Shown: one piece after another, positions 32,834 through 40,659 of the stretch
Position numbering within the stretch: position 1 is the stretch's first letter
How the letters are laid out: each line of letters starts with the position of its first letter
NCBI RefSeq assembly: GCF_026340675.1
Contig: NZ_JAPEOX010000001.1
Coordinates: 6,262,001 to 6,326,000 of the forward strand
Source: Streptomyces sp. NBC_01264
Lineage (GTDB): Bacteria; Actinomycetota; Actinomycetes; Streptomycetales; Streptomycetaceae
Direction of reading: 5' to 3'
DNA: 64,000 nt
Translations under genes and position numbers: made by a program
The notes under the pieces: generated by a model
Databases searched by the model: none
What the model saw: only the letters and a program-made list of their open reading frames with translations
What the model was told of the DNA's origin: nothing

Positions 32834-34536
32834 CGCACGCTCCGCTGGTGGACGTCACCGGCCTCACCGTCGAGTTCCCGGTCGGCCGGCCGGGGGAGTA
32901 CGTACGGGCCGTCGACGGGGTGTCCTTCACCCTGGAGCCCGGCCGTGCGCTGGGCATCGTGGGGGAGTCGGGAAGCGGCAAGTCGACTGTCGCGGCAGCT
33001 CTGTTGGGGCTGCACCATGGGACCGGCGTGCGGCTCGGCGGCACCGTCCGGGTCGGCGGCACCGACGTGGGCACGGCCTCGGCGGGGCAGCTGAGGGAGC
33101 TGCGCGGGGCCGTCGCCGCGATGGTCTTCCAGGACCCGCTGAGCTCCCTGGACCCGTACTACGCCATCGGTGACCAGATCGCCGAGGTGTACCGGGTACA
33201 CGCTCCCGTATCGCGGCGTGCGGCCCGGGCCCGGGCGGTGGCGGTGCTCGACCGGGTGGGCATACCCGACGCGGTACGCCGCTCCCGGGCGCGGCCGCAC
33301 GAGTTCAGCGGGGGCATGCGGCAACGGGCCCTGATCGCCATGGCGTTGGCGTGCGAACCGAAGCTGCTGATCGCGGACGAGCCGACCACGGCGCTGGACG
33401 TCACCGTCCAGGCGCAGATCCTCGACCTGCTGCACGGGCTGCGGGAGGAGCGCCGGCTCGGGCTGCTGCTGGTCACGCATGACGTGGGGGTCGCGGCGGA
33501 GAACGTGGACGCGGTGCTCGTGATGCGGGACGGGGCGGTGGTGGAGCGGGGCCCGGTGGAGTCCGTGCTGTCGGCTCCGGCCGATCCGTACACCGCGGCG
33601 CTGCTGGCGGCGGTGCCGCGGCTCGACGCCGTGCGGGTGCCCCGGCCGGGGGCTGCACGGGCACTGCCCGTGCCCGCGCCTCAAACTCCCCCAGCTACCG
33701 CTGGGAGGGGCACCCGGACGGGGCTGGATTTCCCCGTCGTCGAGGCCTTCTCGCTCCGGAAGGAGTTCGGCCGCGGGAAGCGGCGGGTGGAGGCCGTGGG
33801 TGGGGTGTCGCTCGCCGTGCGGGGCGGGGAGACGCTGGGGATCGTCGGGGAGAGCGGCAGCGGCAAGAGCACGCTCGGGCGGATGCTCGTCGGGCTGCTG
33901 GAGCCCAGCTCCGGGCAGGTCCGGCGGGACGGGGCCGAGAGCGCCGGGGTGGTGCCCGGGGTGCAGATGGTGTTCCAGGACCCGGTGTCCTCCCTCAACC
34001 CGCGCCGCTCCGTCGGCGAGTCCATCGCGGACCCGCTGCGCGCGGCGGGGGAGCGGGACCGGTCGGCGATCCGGGCCCGGGTCGGCGAACTGCTGGTCCG
34101 GGTGGGGCTGGAGGAGGCGCACTACGACCGGTACCCGCACGAGTTCAGCGGAGGCCAGCGCCAGCGCGTCGGCATCGCCCGGGCGCTCGCGCCCAGGCCC
34201 CGGCTGATCGTCTGCGACGAGCCCGTCTCGGCCCTCGACGTGACCACGCAGGCGCAGGTCACCGCCCTGCTGGCGGAGCTCCAGCAGGAGCTCGGCATCG
34301 CGCTCGTCTTCATCGCGCACGACCTCGCGGTGGTGCGCCAGGTGAGCGACCGGGTCGCCGTCATGCGCGGCGGGGTGATCGTGGAGGAGGGCCCCGTCGA
34401 CGAGGTCTACGACCGGCCGGCGCACGCCTACACCCGGGAGCTGCTGGCCGCCGTACCGTCCCTCGATCCCGCCCTGGCCGCCGGCCGCCGGCTCGGCCGG
34501 CGCCGCTCGGAGGGAGTCCTCGCGGGGGCCTCGTAG
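32830..34536 (+). CDS. Fused dual ABC ATPase (DppD-DppF type)
   Basis: 568 residues from GTG 32830. Two complete nucleotide-binding domains are fused. Domain 1 (about 5-260) has GESGSGKST, FSGGMRQR and LLIADEPTTALD. Domain 2 (about 300-560) has GESGSGKST, FSGGQRQR and LIVCDEPVSALD. Each ends with the oligopeptide-transporter tail (HAYTRELLAAVPSLD in domain 2). A single fused chain would power the importer. The linker (residues about 284-296) is encoded by a palindromic streptomycete repeat (33681-33716). It is the last gene of the operon: a 12-bp terminator stem lies 76 bp after the stop. Confidence 0.93.
   Translation: MTHAPLVDVTGLTVEFPVGRPGEYVRAVDGVSFTLEPGRALGIVGESGSGKSTVAAALLGLHHGTGVRLGGTVRVGGTDVGTASAGQLRELRGAVAAMVFQDPLSSLDPYYAIGDQIAEVYRVHAPVSRRAARARAVAVLDRVGIPDAVRRSRARPHEFSGGMRQRALIAMALACEPKLLIADEPTTALDVTVQAQILDLLHGLREERRLGLLLVTHDVGVAAENVDAVLVMRDGAVVERGPVESVLSAPADPYTAALLAAVPRLDAVRVPRPGAARALPVPAPQTPPATAGRGTRTGLDFPVVEAFSLRKEFGRGKRRVEAVGGVSLAVRGGETLGIVGESGSGKSTLGRMLVGLLEPSSGQVRRDGAESAGVVPGVQMVFQDPVSSLNPRRSVGESIADPLRAAGERDRSAIRARVGELLVRVGLEEAHYDRYPHEFSGGQRQRVGIARALAPRPRLIVCDEPVSALDVTTQAQVTALLAELQQELGIALVFIAHDLAVVRQVSDRVAVMRGGVIVEEGPVDEVYDRPAHAYTRELLAAVPSLDPALAAGRRLGRRRSEGVLAGAS
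33681..33716. repeat. Palindromic repeat element inside the dual ATPase coding frame
   Basis: The sequence CCTCAAACTCCCCCAGCTAC followed by CGCTGGGAGGGGCACC is a familiar streptomycete intergenic palindrome (stem CCCAGC/GCTGGG around TACC). Here it is read through in frame and encodes QTPPATAGRG in the linker between the two ATPase domains. Its first eight bases (CCTCAAAC) also occur in the 2.2-kb inverted repeat. Confidence 0.65.
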
Positions 34537-34611
34537 ACCGGTCCTCAGTAGTTCTTAGCGTGCTCGAACGCGAACCGTACGGGAAAGTTACGACTCTTCA
34601 CCCCTTCCGGT

Positions 34612-34639
34612 GGCGCGACGGACAACCGTCCGTCGCGCC
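34612..34639 (+). terminator. 12-bp perfect hairpin terminator after the ABC operon
   Basis: GGCGCGACGGAC (34612-34623) pairs with GTCCGTCGCGCC (34628-34639) across AACC. It ends the importer operon and isolates it from the glycosyltransferase gene that starts at 34715. Confidence 0.8.
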
Positions 34640-34714
34640 TTCGGCATATCCGCTTGAGTTCGTATCCGGCGGGTCGCCGGACCGACGGAGACCGCCTGAA
34701 ACGGGAGATCGGGG

Positions 34715-36535
34715 GTGCCACTCGTGCGGATCGGACTGCTCACGGAAGGTGGTTATCCGTATGCCACGGGGGAAGCGAGGCTCTGGTGCGACCGGCTCGT
34801 GCGCGGGCTTCCCCAGCACGAGTTCGAGCTCTACGCCCTGAGCCGCAGCGCCGAACAGGAGGAGCGCGGCCGGGTGCCGCTGCCCTCCCACGTCACCCGG
34901 GTGCGGACCGCCCCGCTGTGGGCGCCGGCCGACGACGGGCGCAGCTACCGGCGCCGCGAGCGCCGTCGCTTCGCCGCCGCCTTCACGGAGCTGGTCCGCG
35001 GGATCTGCGGAGCCGACCCCGCGCGGTTCGCGGACGGGCTGTACGGGCTGGCCGCCCTCGCCTCGGACCAGGGCGGGCTGTACGCGGCACTGCGCTCCGA
35101 GACGGCCGTACGGGCGGTGGAGTCCGCCTGCCGCGCCCCGGAGGCGAGCAGGGAAGTGCAGCGGGCGCAGGTCGCGGACCTGCTGGAGTTCGTGGACGAA
35201 CTGGAGCGGATGCTGCGGCCGTTGTCCCTGGACTGGTACGAGGACCTGCGCGAGGTCGACGTCTGCCACGCGGCCGCGGGCGGGGTGGCGGCGCTCCCCG
35301 GGCTCCTGGCCAAACGCTTCTTCGGAGTGCCGCTCCTGGTCACCGAGTACGGGGTCCAGCTCCGGGCCCACTACCTCGCGCAGTCCGCCCGGGACGAGCG
35401 GCCCGCCGTACGGGCCCTGCTCGCGGCGTTCCACACCCGGCTGGCCGGCGAGATCTACGCCCAGGCCGACCTGCTCACCCCCGGCAACGCGCACGCCCGG
35501 CGCTGGCAGGAACGATGCGGGGCCTCCCGCGAGCGGCTGCGCACGGTCTACCCCGGGATGGAGGCGGACCGATTCGCCGCGGTGGGCGAGGACCCGGCGT
35601 GCGGGGACCCGCACACGCTCGTCTGGGTCGGCCGGGTGGACCCCGCCAAGGACCTGATCGCCCTGCTGCACGCCTTCGCCGAGGTGCGCAGGGCCGAACC
35701 GCACGCACGGCTGCGGATCTTCGCGACCGCGGGCGGATCGGGCGACCAGGCGGTCGGCCACGGCTACCTGGCCGACTGCCGCTCGCTCGCCGCTCAGCTC
35801 TTCCCCGACGAGGCCGCCGACGCGCACGCGGTCGGCGAGAACCCGGTCACCTTCGAGGAGATCGGCGGACCCGACGTGCCGTCACCGGCCGACGCGTACG
35901 GCTCCGGGCGGGTGGTGGTGCTCTCCTCCGTCATCGAGGGCTTCCCCATCACCCTGGCGGAGGCCATGTTCTGCGGCCGCGCCACGGTCTCCACCGACGT
36001 CGGCGCCGTCGTCGAGGTGATCGGCGGGACCGGGCTCGTGGTGCCGCCGCGCAATCCGCGTGCGCTCGCCGAGGCCTGCGTCACGCTGCTGCGGGACCCC
36101 GAGCGGGCGCAGCGGCTCGGGTCGGCCGCCCGGGCACGGGCCCTCGAACTCTTCACCGTCGAGCAGAACGTCGCCGCCTTCGAGGACTCCTACCTGCGGC
36201 TCCTGGCCCACGGCCCGGCCCGGCCCGACGACGCCGGGGTGCCCTTCGAGCAGCCGCCCGAGGCCCGGGTCCCGGGCCACTGGGCCACCCCGACCTGGGC
36301 CACCCCCCACCCCGTGCCCGTGCCCCCGTCGCCCGCCGCTTCCGAGGGCCCGGCCCCCGGCCCGGCCGACGCACCGGCCCCGGAGGGCGCCGCCGACGCG
36401 CCCCCGGACCCGGGTGCGCCGCCGGACCCGGGCGCGGCCCCCGGCCCCGCCGACGGCTCCCGCCCGGGCGCGGACCGCGTCATGGTGCCCGCCGCGCGGG
36501 CCGCGCACACCGCCGGTTCGGAGGCCTCCGCGTGA
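34715..36535 (+). CDS. GT4 glycosyltransferase with DUF3492 domain, PelF-like
   Basis: 606 residues. The N-terminal DUF3492 region reads RIGLLTEGGYPYATGEARLW, as in PelF enzymes that polymerise Pel polysaccharide from UDP-sugars. Next is LLVTEYGVQLRAHYL, then the GT-B C-terminal domain with WVGRVDPAKDLIALLHAF and the SSVIEGFPITLAEAM block that supplies the E-x7-E sugar-nucleotide site. The last 110 residues are Pro/Ala-rich and disordered. It has no membrane helix, so it acts at the cytoplasmic face. GTG 34715 follows GGGAG; GTG 34724 is an alternative. It overlaps the next gene by four bases. Acceptor and sugar are unknown. Confidence 0.85.
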   Translation: MPLVRIGLLTEGGYPYATGEARLWCDRLVRGLPQHEFELYALSRSAEQEERGRVPLPSHVTRVRTAPLWAPADDGRSYRRRERRRFAAAFTELVRGICGADPARFADGLYGLAALASDQGGLYAALRSETAVRAVESACRAPEASREVQRAQVADLLEFVDELERMLRPLSLDWYEDLREVDVCHAAAGGVAALPGLLAKRFFGVPLLVTEYGVQLRAHYLAQSARDERPAVRALLAAFHTRLAGEIYAQADLLTPGNAHARRWQERCGASRERLRTVYPGMEADRFAAVGEDPACGDPHTLVWVGRVDPAKDLIALLHAFAEVRRAEPHARLRIFATAGGSGDQAVGHGYLADCRSLAAQLFPDEAADAHAVGENPVTFEEIGGPDVPSPADAYGSGRVVVLSSVIEGFPITLAEAMFCGRATVSTDVGAVVEVIGGTGLVVPPRNPRALAEACVTLLRDPERAQRLGSAARARALELFTVEQNVAAFEDSYLRLLAHGPARPDDAGVPFEQPPEARVPGHWATPTWATPHPVPVPPSPAASEGPAPGPADAPAPEGAADAPPDPGAPPDPGAAPGPADGSRPGADRVMVPAARAAHTAGSEASA

Positions 36536-37449
36536 CCGTGCCCCTGGACGAAGCCGTCCCCTCCCTGGACCCGCCCCCGCCCCCGCCCCGCAGGGCCCGC
36601 TCCGGCGGGGATCCCGTCAAGGCGCTGCTCCACCGCCACCGGGAGCTCTGCGAGCACGCCGTGGACCCGCTGGAGATCGCCGCCGGGCTGGAGGCGCACG
36701 GCATCACCGACCGCACCGCCGCCCGGTTCCGCCACCGGGACGTCTTCTCCCTCGCGGAGGAGCTCTACGCCCGGACCGCCCGCGACGGCGCCCCGCCCGC
36801 CCCGCCGGCCGGGATCCCCGTCCACGCCAGGGCCGTACGGGGCTTCGGCTACGCGCTGCTGCCCGGGGCCCTCGCCCTCGGCGCGGCCGCCGCCGGGGTG
36901 CCCTGGGCCGGAGCGCTGGCGGTGCTCGTCACCGTGGCCGCGCTCGGCCGGCCCGGCCGGGCCGCCGGGGGCCGGTTCCCCGCCGCCGTGTACCTGCTGG
37001 CCGCCGCCGCCCTCGGCTGGGCCGTGCACCGCCACGGCACCCCGCTCGGCGTCGCGCTGGCCGTGGCCGCCGCCCCGGGACACCTGGCCGGCTCCGTCTT
37101 CGCGGCCCGCGCCCGGCGCAGGCTCGCCGGGAGCAGGGCCCTGGAGGACTTCGCCGACGGGGTGAGACCGCTGCTCCTCGGGACGCTCGCGCTGTACACC
37201 GCGGCCGCAGCGGGAGCGGCCGTCCTGGCCGGGGCCCCGCCGGCGGTGGCCGTACCGCTCGCGGTGCTGCTCTTCCTGACCCGGCTGCTGCTCGGTCACG
37301 GAGCCCCCCGCGGAGCCCTCGCGGCGGCCCTGGCCCTCGTACTCGCCCTGCTCCCCGTCCCGGCGGCGCCGTTCGCCGCCGCGGTGGGAGTGCTCGTACC
37401 CGCCGTCCTCGCGCTGTCGCGGGCATCCGCGCACGCGCAGCGGCCCTGA
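36532..37449 (+). CDS. Polytopic membrane protein of the glycosyltransferase cassette
   Basis: 305 residues from GTG 36532, translationally coupled to the glycosyltransferase. The first 100 residues are cytoplasmic (ALLHRHRELCEHAVDPLEIA, then AHGITDRTAARFRHRDVFSL). About seven Ala/Leu-rich membrane helices follow, roughly 105-128, 130-150, 155-175, 180-200, 225-245, 248-268 and 275-298. No transporter family is recognised. By position it could do the export job that PelG does in Pel systems, but it is shorter than PelG and I see no sequence proof. Extreme GC content makes its helices almost purely Ala, Leu, Val and Gly. Confidence 0.75.
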   Translation: MTVPLDEAVPSLDPPPPPPRRARSGGDPVKALLHRHRELCEHAVDPLEIAAGLEAHGITDRTAARFRHRDVFSLAEELYARTARDGAPPAPPAGIPVHARAVRGFGYALLPGALALGAAAAGVPWAGALAVLVTVAALGRPGRAAGGRFPAAVYLLAAAALGWAVHRHGTPLGVALAVAAAPGHLAGSVFAARARRRLAGSRALEDFADGVRPLLLGTLALYTAAAAGAAVLAGAPPAVAVPLAVLLFLTRLLLGHGAPRGALAAALALVLALLPVPAAPFAAAVGVLVPAVLALSRASAHAQRP

Positions 37450-37526
37450 AACCTTCGGAAGCAGACACCGAAGCGCCGTACCCCCTACCACCCCGATCCA
37501 CCCATCCAGCAAGGAGAAACAGGGAC

Positions 37527-37565
37527 ATGACCGGCCAGCCAACCAACCAAGGGGCCGCGCGATGA
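37527..37565 (+). CDS. 12-codon mini-ORF coupled to the epimerase gene
   Basis: ATG 37527 follows AAGGAGAAACAGGGAC, the best ribosome site in the cassette. It encodes MTGQPTNQGAAR and stops at TGA 37563-37565, which overlaps the epimerase ATG 37562 (ATGA). The epimerase itself has no other ribosome site. The mini-ORF therefore probably serves as a translational on-ramp. Whether the peptide has a function is unknown. Confidence 0.55.
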   Translation: MTGQPTNQGAAR

Positions 37566-38587
37566 GGGTGTTGCTGATCGGAGCCAACGGATACCTCGGG
37601 CGCTACGTCGCGGACCGGCTGCTCGCCGACCCCGCGGTCCAGCTCACCGCGCTCGGCCGCGGCGACGACGCCGACGTCCGCTTCGACCTCGCCACCGGCA
37701 GCCCCGGGGCGCTCACCCGGTTCCTCGACGCCGTCCACCCGGGCGTGGTCATCAACTGCGCCGGAGCCACCCGGGGCGGCGCCCGCGAGCTCACCCGGCA
37801 CAACACCGTCGCCGTCGCCACGATCTGCGAATCGCTGCGCCGCAGCGGCTGCGGCGCCCGGCTCGTCCAGCTCGGCTGCGCCGCCGAGTACGGGCCGAGC
37901 CAGCCCGGGTCCTCCACGGCCGAGGACGCCGTGCCCAGACCGGGAGGGCCGTACGGAGTCAGCAAACTGGCCGCCACCGAGCTCGTGCTCGGCTCCGGGC
38001 TGGACGCCGTCGTGCTGCGGGTCTTCTCGCCCGTCGGCCCCGGCACCCCCGCCGGATCCCCCCTCGGCCGGCTCGCCGAGGCCATGCGGCGCGCGATGCA
38101 GTCCGGGGACGGCGAGCTCAAGCTCAGCGGGCTCGGCGTCCAGCGCGACTTCGTCGACGTACGGGACGTGGCGCGGGCGGTGCACGCCGCCTCGCTGTCG
38201 GCGGCCCAGGGCGTCGTCAACATCGGCACCGGCCGGGCGGTCCGGCTGCGCGACGCGGCCGCCGTGCTGGCGCGGGTCGCGGGGTACGGAGGCTCGCTGC
38301 ACGAGATCGACGTACCGCAGCACGGACAGCACGCCCAGCACCCGCAGGCGCACGGGCACCCCGGGCGGCCCGCCGGGCTCGCCGCCATCGGCTCCCCGCG
38401 CTCCGAGGCCACGGCCGAGCAGCTCGCCGCCGCGACGGCCCAGCCGCCGTACCCCTACCCGGACGGCTGCGGAGCCTGGCAGCAGGCGGACGTCCGTACC
38501 GCCCGCGACCGGCTCGGCTGGCGGCCGCGGATCAACCTGGAGGAGTCCCTCGCGGACATCTGGATGGAGGCGGCGTGCCGCATCTGA
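37562..38587 (+). CDS. NAD-dependent epimerase/dehydratase (extended SDR)
   Basis: 341 residues. The Rossmann motif is LLIGANGYLGRYVADRL, followed by INCAGATRGG, a Ser/Ala-rich LVQLGCAAEYGPS segment and the catalytic Y131-x3-K135 (PYGVSK). VQRDFVDVRDVARAV and VVNIGTGRAV are conserved blocks of UDP-sugar 4-epimerases. A His/Gln-rich insertion (near residues 255-275) is unusual. It would interconvert UDP-sugars for the glycosyltransferase upstream, as the epimerase PelX does for Pel. ATG overlaps the mini-ORF stop. Its own end overlaps the spherulin-like gene by 13 bp. Confidence 0.88.
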   Translation: MRVLLIGANGYLGRYVADRLLADPAVQLTALGRGDDADVRFDLATGSPGALTRFLDAVHPGVVINCAGATRGGARELTRHNTVAVATICESLRRSGCGARLVQLGCAAEYGPSQPGSSTAEDAVPRPGGPYGVSKLAATELVLGSGLDAVVLRVFSPVGPGTPAGSPLGRLAEAMRRAMQSGDGELKLSGLGVQRDFVDVRDVARAVHAASLSAAQGVVNIGTGRAVRLRDAAAVLARVAGYGGSLHEIDVPQHGQHAQHPQAHGHPGRPAGLAAIGSPRSEATAEQLAAATAQPPYPYPDGCGAWQQADVRTARDRLGWRPRINLEESLADIWMEAACRI

Positions 38588-39327
38588 CCACCCCGTCGGC
38601 CGCCGGCCAGGCGGCCACCGAGGCGGGCCGGCTCGGTTTGGGGGTACCCGGGTACGCGCATCCGCTGCTGGCCCCGGTGGAGTGGGCCGAGCTGACCCGG
38701 CCCGGCACCCCGCTGCACTGGGCCGTCCTCAACGTCACGGACGGGCCGGGCGGCCGACCCGACCCGCACTGCACGGAGGCCGCCGCGAAGCTCCGCGGCT
38801 CGGGCGGGGCGGTCCTCGGGCATCTCGCGATGCGAGACGGTGAGCGGTCCTTCGGGGAGCTCGTCTCCGACGCCCACCGCTTCCGGGACTGGTACGGGGC
38901 CGACGGCTTCTACCTCGCGGACGCCCCGGCCGGGAAGGCGGAACTGGACTCCGTACGCCGGGTCGCGGAGACCCTGCGGGGGCTCGGGGACGGCCTGCGG
39001 ATCGTCCTCGGGCACGGCACCCATCCCTACGAGGGGTACACGGAGACCGCCGACCAACTGGTCACCTTCTCCGGTACCTGGACCGACTACCGCTGGTCGC
39101 AGGTGGCGGAGTGGACGGCGGACCATCCGCCGGAGACGTTCTGCCACCTCGTGCACGGAGTACCGCGCACGCACCTGGAGGAGGCGCTGCGGATCGCCCG
39201 CTGGCAGGGTGCGGGGACCATCTGGTTCACCGACCGGCGCGGGGCCGCGGACCGGGATCCCTGGGCGTCGATGCCCGGGTACTGGGACGAAATCGTCTCG
39301 CGGATCGGACCGGGTGTCTCGGAATGA
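38575..39327 (+). CDS. Spherulin-4-like (GH114-related) protein
   Basis: 250 residues from GTG 38575. The sequence has the spherulation-specific family 4 pattern: LGVPGYAHPLLAPVEWAEL, HWAVLNVTDGPG, GAVLGHLAMRDGERSFGEL, WYGADGFYLADAP and the ending GTIWFTDRR. The fold is a TIM barrel related to GH114 and to the glycosidase part of PelA. Relatives cut alpha-1,4-galactosamine polymers. No signal peptide is visible from this start, so it may act inside the cell or be exported by an unknown route. It is the last gene of the cassette. Confidence 0.82.
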   Translation: MPHLTTPSAAGQAATEAGRLGLGVPGYAHPLLAPVEWAELTRPGTPLHWAVLNVTDGPGGRPDPHCTEAAAKLRGSGGAVLGHLAMRDGERSFGELVSDAHRFRDWYGADGFYLADAPAGKAELDSVRRVAETLRGLGDGLRIVLGHGTHPYEGYTETADQLVTFSGTWTDYRWSQVAEWTADHPPETFCHLVHGVPRTHLEEALRIARWQGAGTIWFTDRRGAADRDPWASMPGYWDEIVSRIGPGVSE

Positions 39328-39390
39328 AGGAGGGCGTGGCAGTGTTACGGGAAGAACCACCGTTAAGACTTAATCATCTACGGAGTCCCC

Positions 39391-40569
39391 GTGTCGCTGC
39401 CACCCCTGGTAGAGCCAGCTGCTGAGCTCACCGTTGACGAGGTCCGTCGGTACTCCCGCCACCTGATCATCCCCGACGTGGGGATGGACGGCCAGAAGCG
39501 CCTGAAGAACGCCAAGGTGCTGGCCGTGGGCGCGGGCGGCCTCGGCTCGCCCGCCCTCATGTACCTGGCCGCGGCCGGTGTCGGCACGCTGGGCATCGTG
39601 GAGTTCGACGAGGTCGACGAGTCGAACCTCCAGCGCCAGATCATCCACAGCCAGGCGGACATCGGCCGTTCCAAGGCCGAGTCGGCCCGCGACAGCGTGC
39701 TGGGCATCAACCCGTACGTGAACGTGGTCCTTCACGAAGAGCGGCTCGAAGCCGACAACGTGATGGAGATCTTCAGCCAGTACGACCTCATCGTCGACGG
39801 CACGGACAACTTCGCCACGCGTTACCTCGTGAACGACGCCTGCGTGCTGCTGAACAAGCCGTACGTCTGGGGCTCGATCTACCGCTTCGACGGTCAGGCC
39901 TCGGTCTTCTGGTCCGAGCACGGTCCGTGCTACCGCTGCCTCTACCCGGAGCCGCCCCCGCCGGGCATGGTCCCGAGCTGCGCCGAGGGCGGCGTGCTGG
40001 GCGTGCTCTGCGCGTCCATCGGGTCCATCCAGGTCACCGAGGCCATCAAGGTCCTCACGGGCGTCGGCGAGTCGCTGGTCGGCCGGCTGATGATCTACGA
40101 CGCCCTGGAGATGCAGTACCGCCAGGTCAAGGTCCGCAAGGACCCCGACTGCGCGGTCTGCGGTCCGAACGCGACCGTCACCGAGCTCATCGACTACGAG
40201 GCCTTCTGCGGCGTCGTGTCGGAGGAGGCCCAGGAGGCCGCGCTCGGCTCGACGATCACTCCCAAGCAGCTCAAGGAGTGGATCGACAACGACGAGCCGA
40301 TCGAGATCATCGACGTCCGTGAGATCAACGAGTACGAGATCGTCTCGATCCCCGGCGCGAAGCTGATCCCCAAGGGCGAGTTCCTGATGGGCACCGCCCT
40401 CCAGGACCTGCCGCAGGACAAGCGCATCGTCTTGCACTGCAAGACGGGTGTCCGCAGTGCGGAGGTCCTCGCGGTCCTGAAGTCCGCGGGCTTCGCGGAC
40501 GCGGTCCACGTCGGCGGCGGCGTCATCGGCTGGGTCCACCAGATCGAGCCCGAGAAGCCGGTCTACTAG
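39391..40569 (+). CDS. moeZ: Adenylyltransferase/sulfurtransferase MoeZ
   Basis: 392 residues from GTG 39391. The N-terminal E1-like (ThiF/MoeB) domain has LAVGAGGLGSPALMYLAAAG, the Arg finger region SNLQRQIIH, DGTDNFATRY, and zinc Cys pairs CYRC (near 190) and CAVC (near 255). The C-terminal rhodanese domain has the active Cys in LHCKTGVRSAE. MoeZ adenylates and then thiocarboxylates the C-termini of sulfur carrier proteins for molybdopterin, thioquinolobactin-like or cysteine synthesis. Molybdopterin is needed by the nitrate reductase found 13 kb away. M. tuberculosis Rv3206c (MoeB1) next to Rv3207c is the positional match. Confidence 0.95.
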   Translation: MSLPPLVEPAAELTVDEVRRYSRHLIIPDVGMDGQKRLKNAKVLAVGAGGLGSPALMYLAAAGVGTLGIVEFDEVDESNLQRQIIHSQADIGRSKAESARDSVLGINPYVNVVLHEERLEADNVMEIFSQYDLIVDGTDNFATRYLVNDACVLLNKPYVWGSIYRFDGQASVFWSEHGPCYRCLYPEPPPPGMVPSCAEGGVLGVLCASIGSIQVTEAIKVLTGVGESLVGRLMIYDALEMQYRQVKVRKDPDCAVCGPNATVTELIDYEAFCGVVSEEAQEAALGSTITPKQLKEWIDNDEPIEIIDVREINEYEIVSIPGAKLIPKGEFLMGTALQDLPQDKRIVLHCKTGVRSAEVLAVLKSAGFADAVHVGGGVIGWVHQIEPEKPVY

Positions 40570-40591
40570 CAGCCGGTCCACTGGCAGTCAC

Positions 40592-40635
40592 CCGAAGGGG
40601 CCGTCCCTCGCTCGCGCGAGGTACGGCCCCTTCGG
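40592..40635. terminator. Hairpin terminator after moeZ
   Basis: CCGAAGGGGCCGT (40592-40604) pairs perfectly with ACGGCCCCTTCGG (40623-40635), with an inner CCTCG/CGAGG stem. It lies between convergent moeZ and the aminopeptidase gene. Confidence 0.88.
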
Positions 40636-40659
40636 CGTGTTCCGGCGTGCTTGCGGGGT

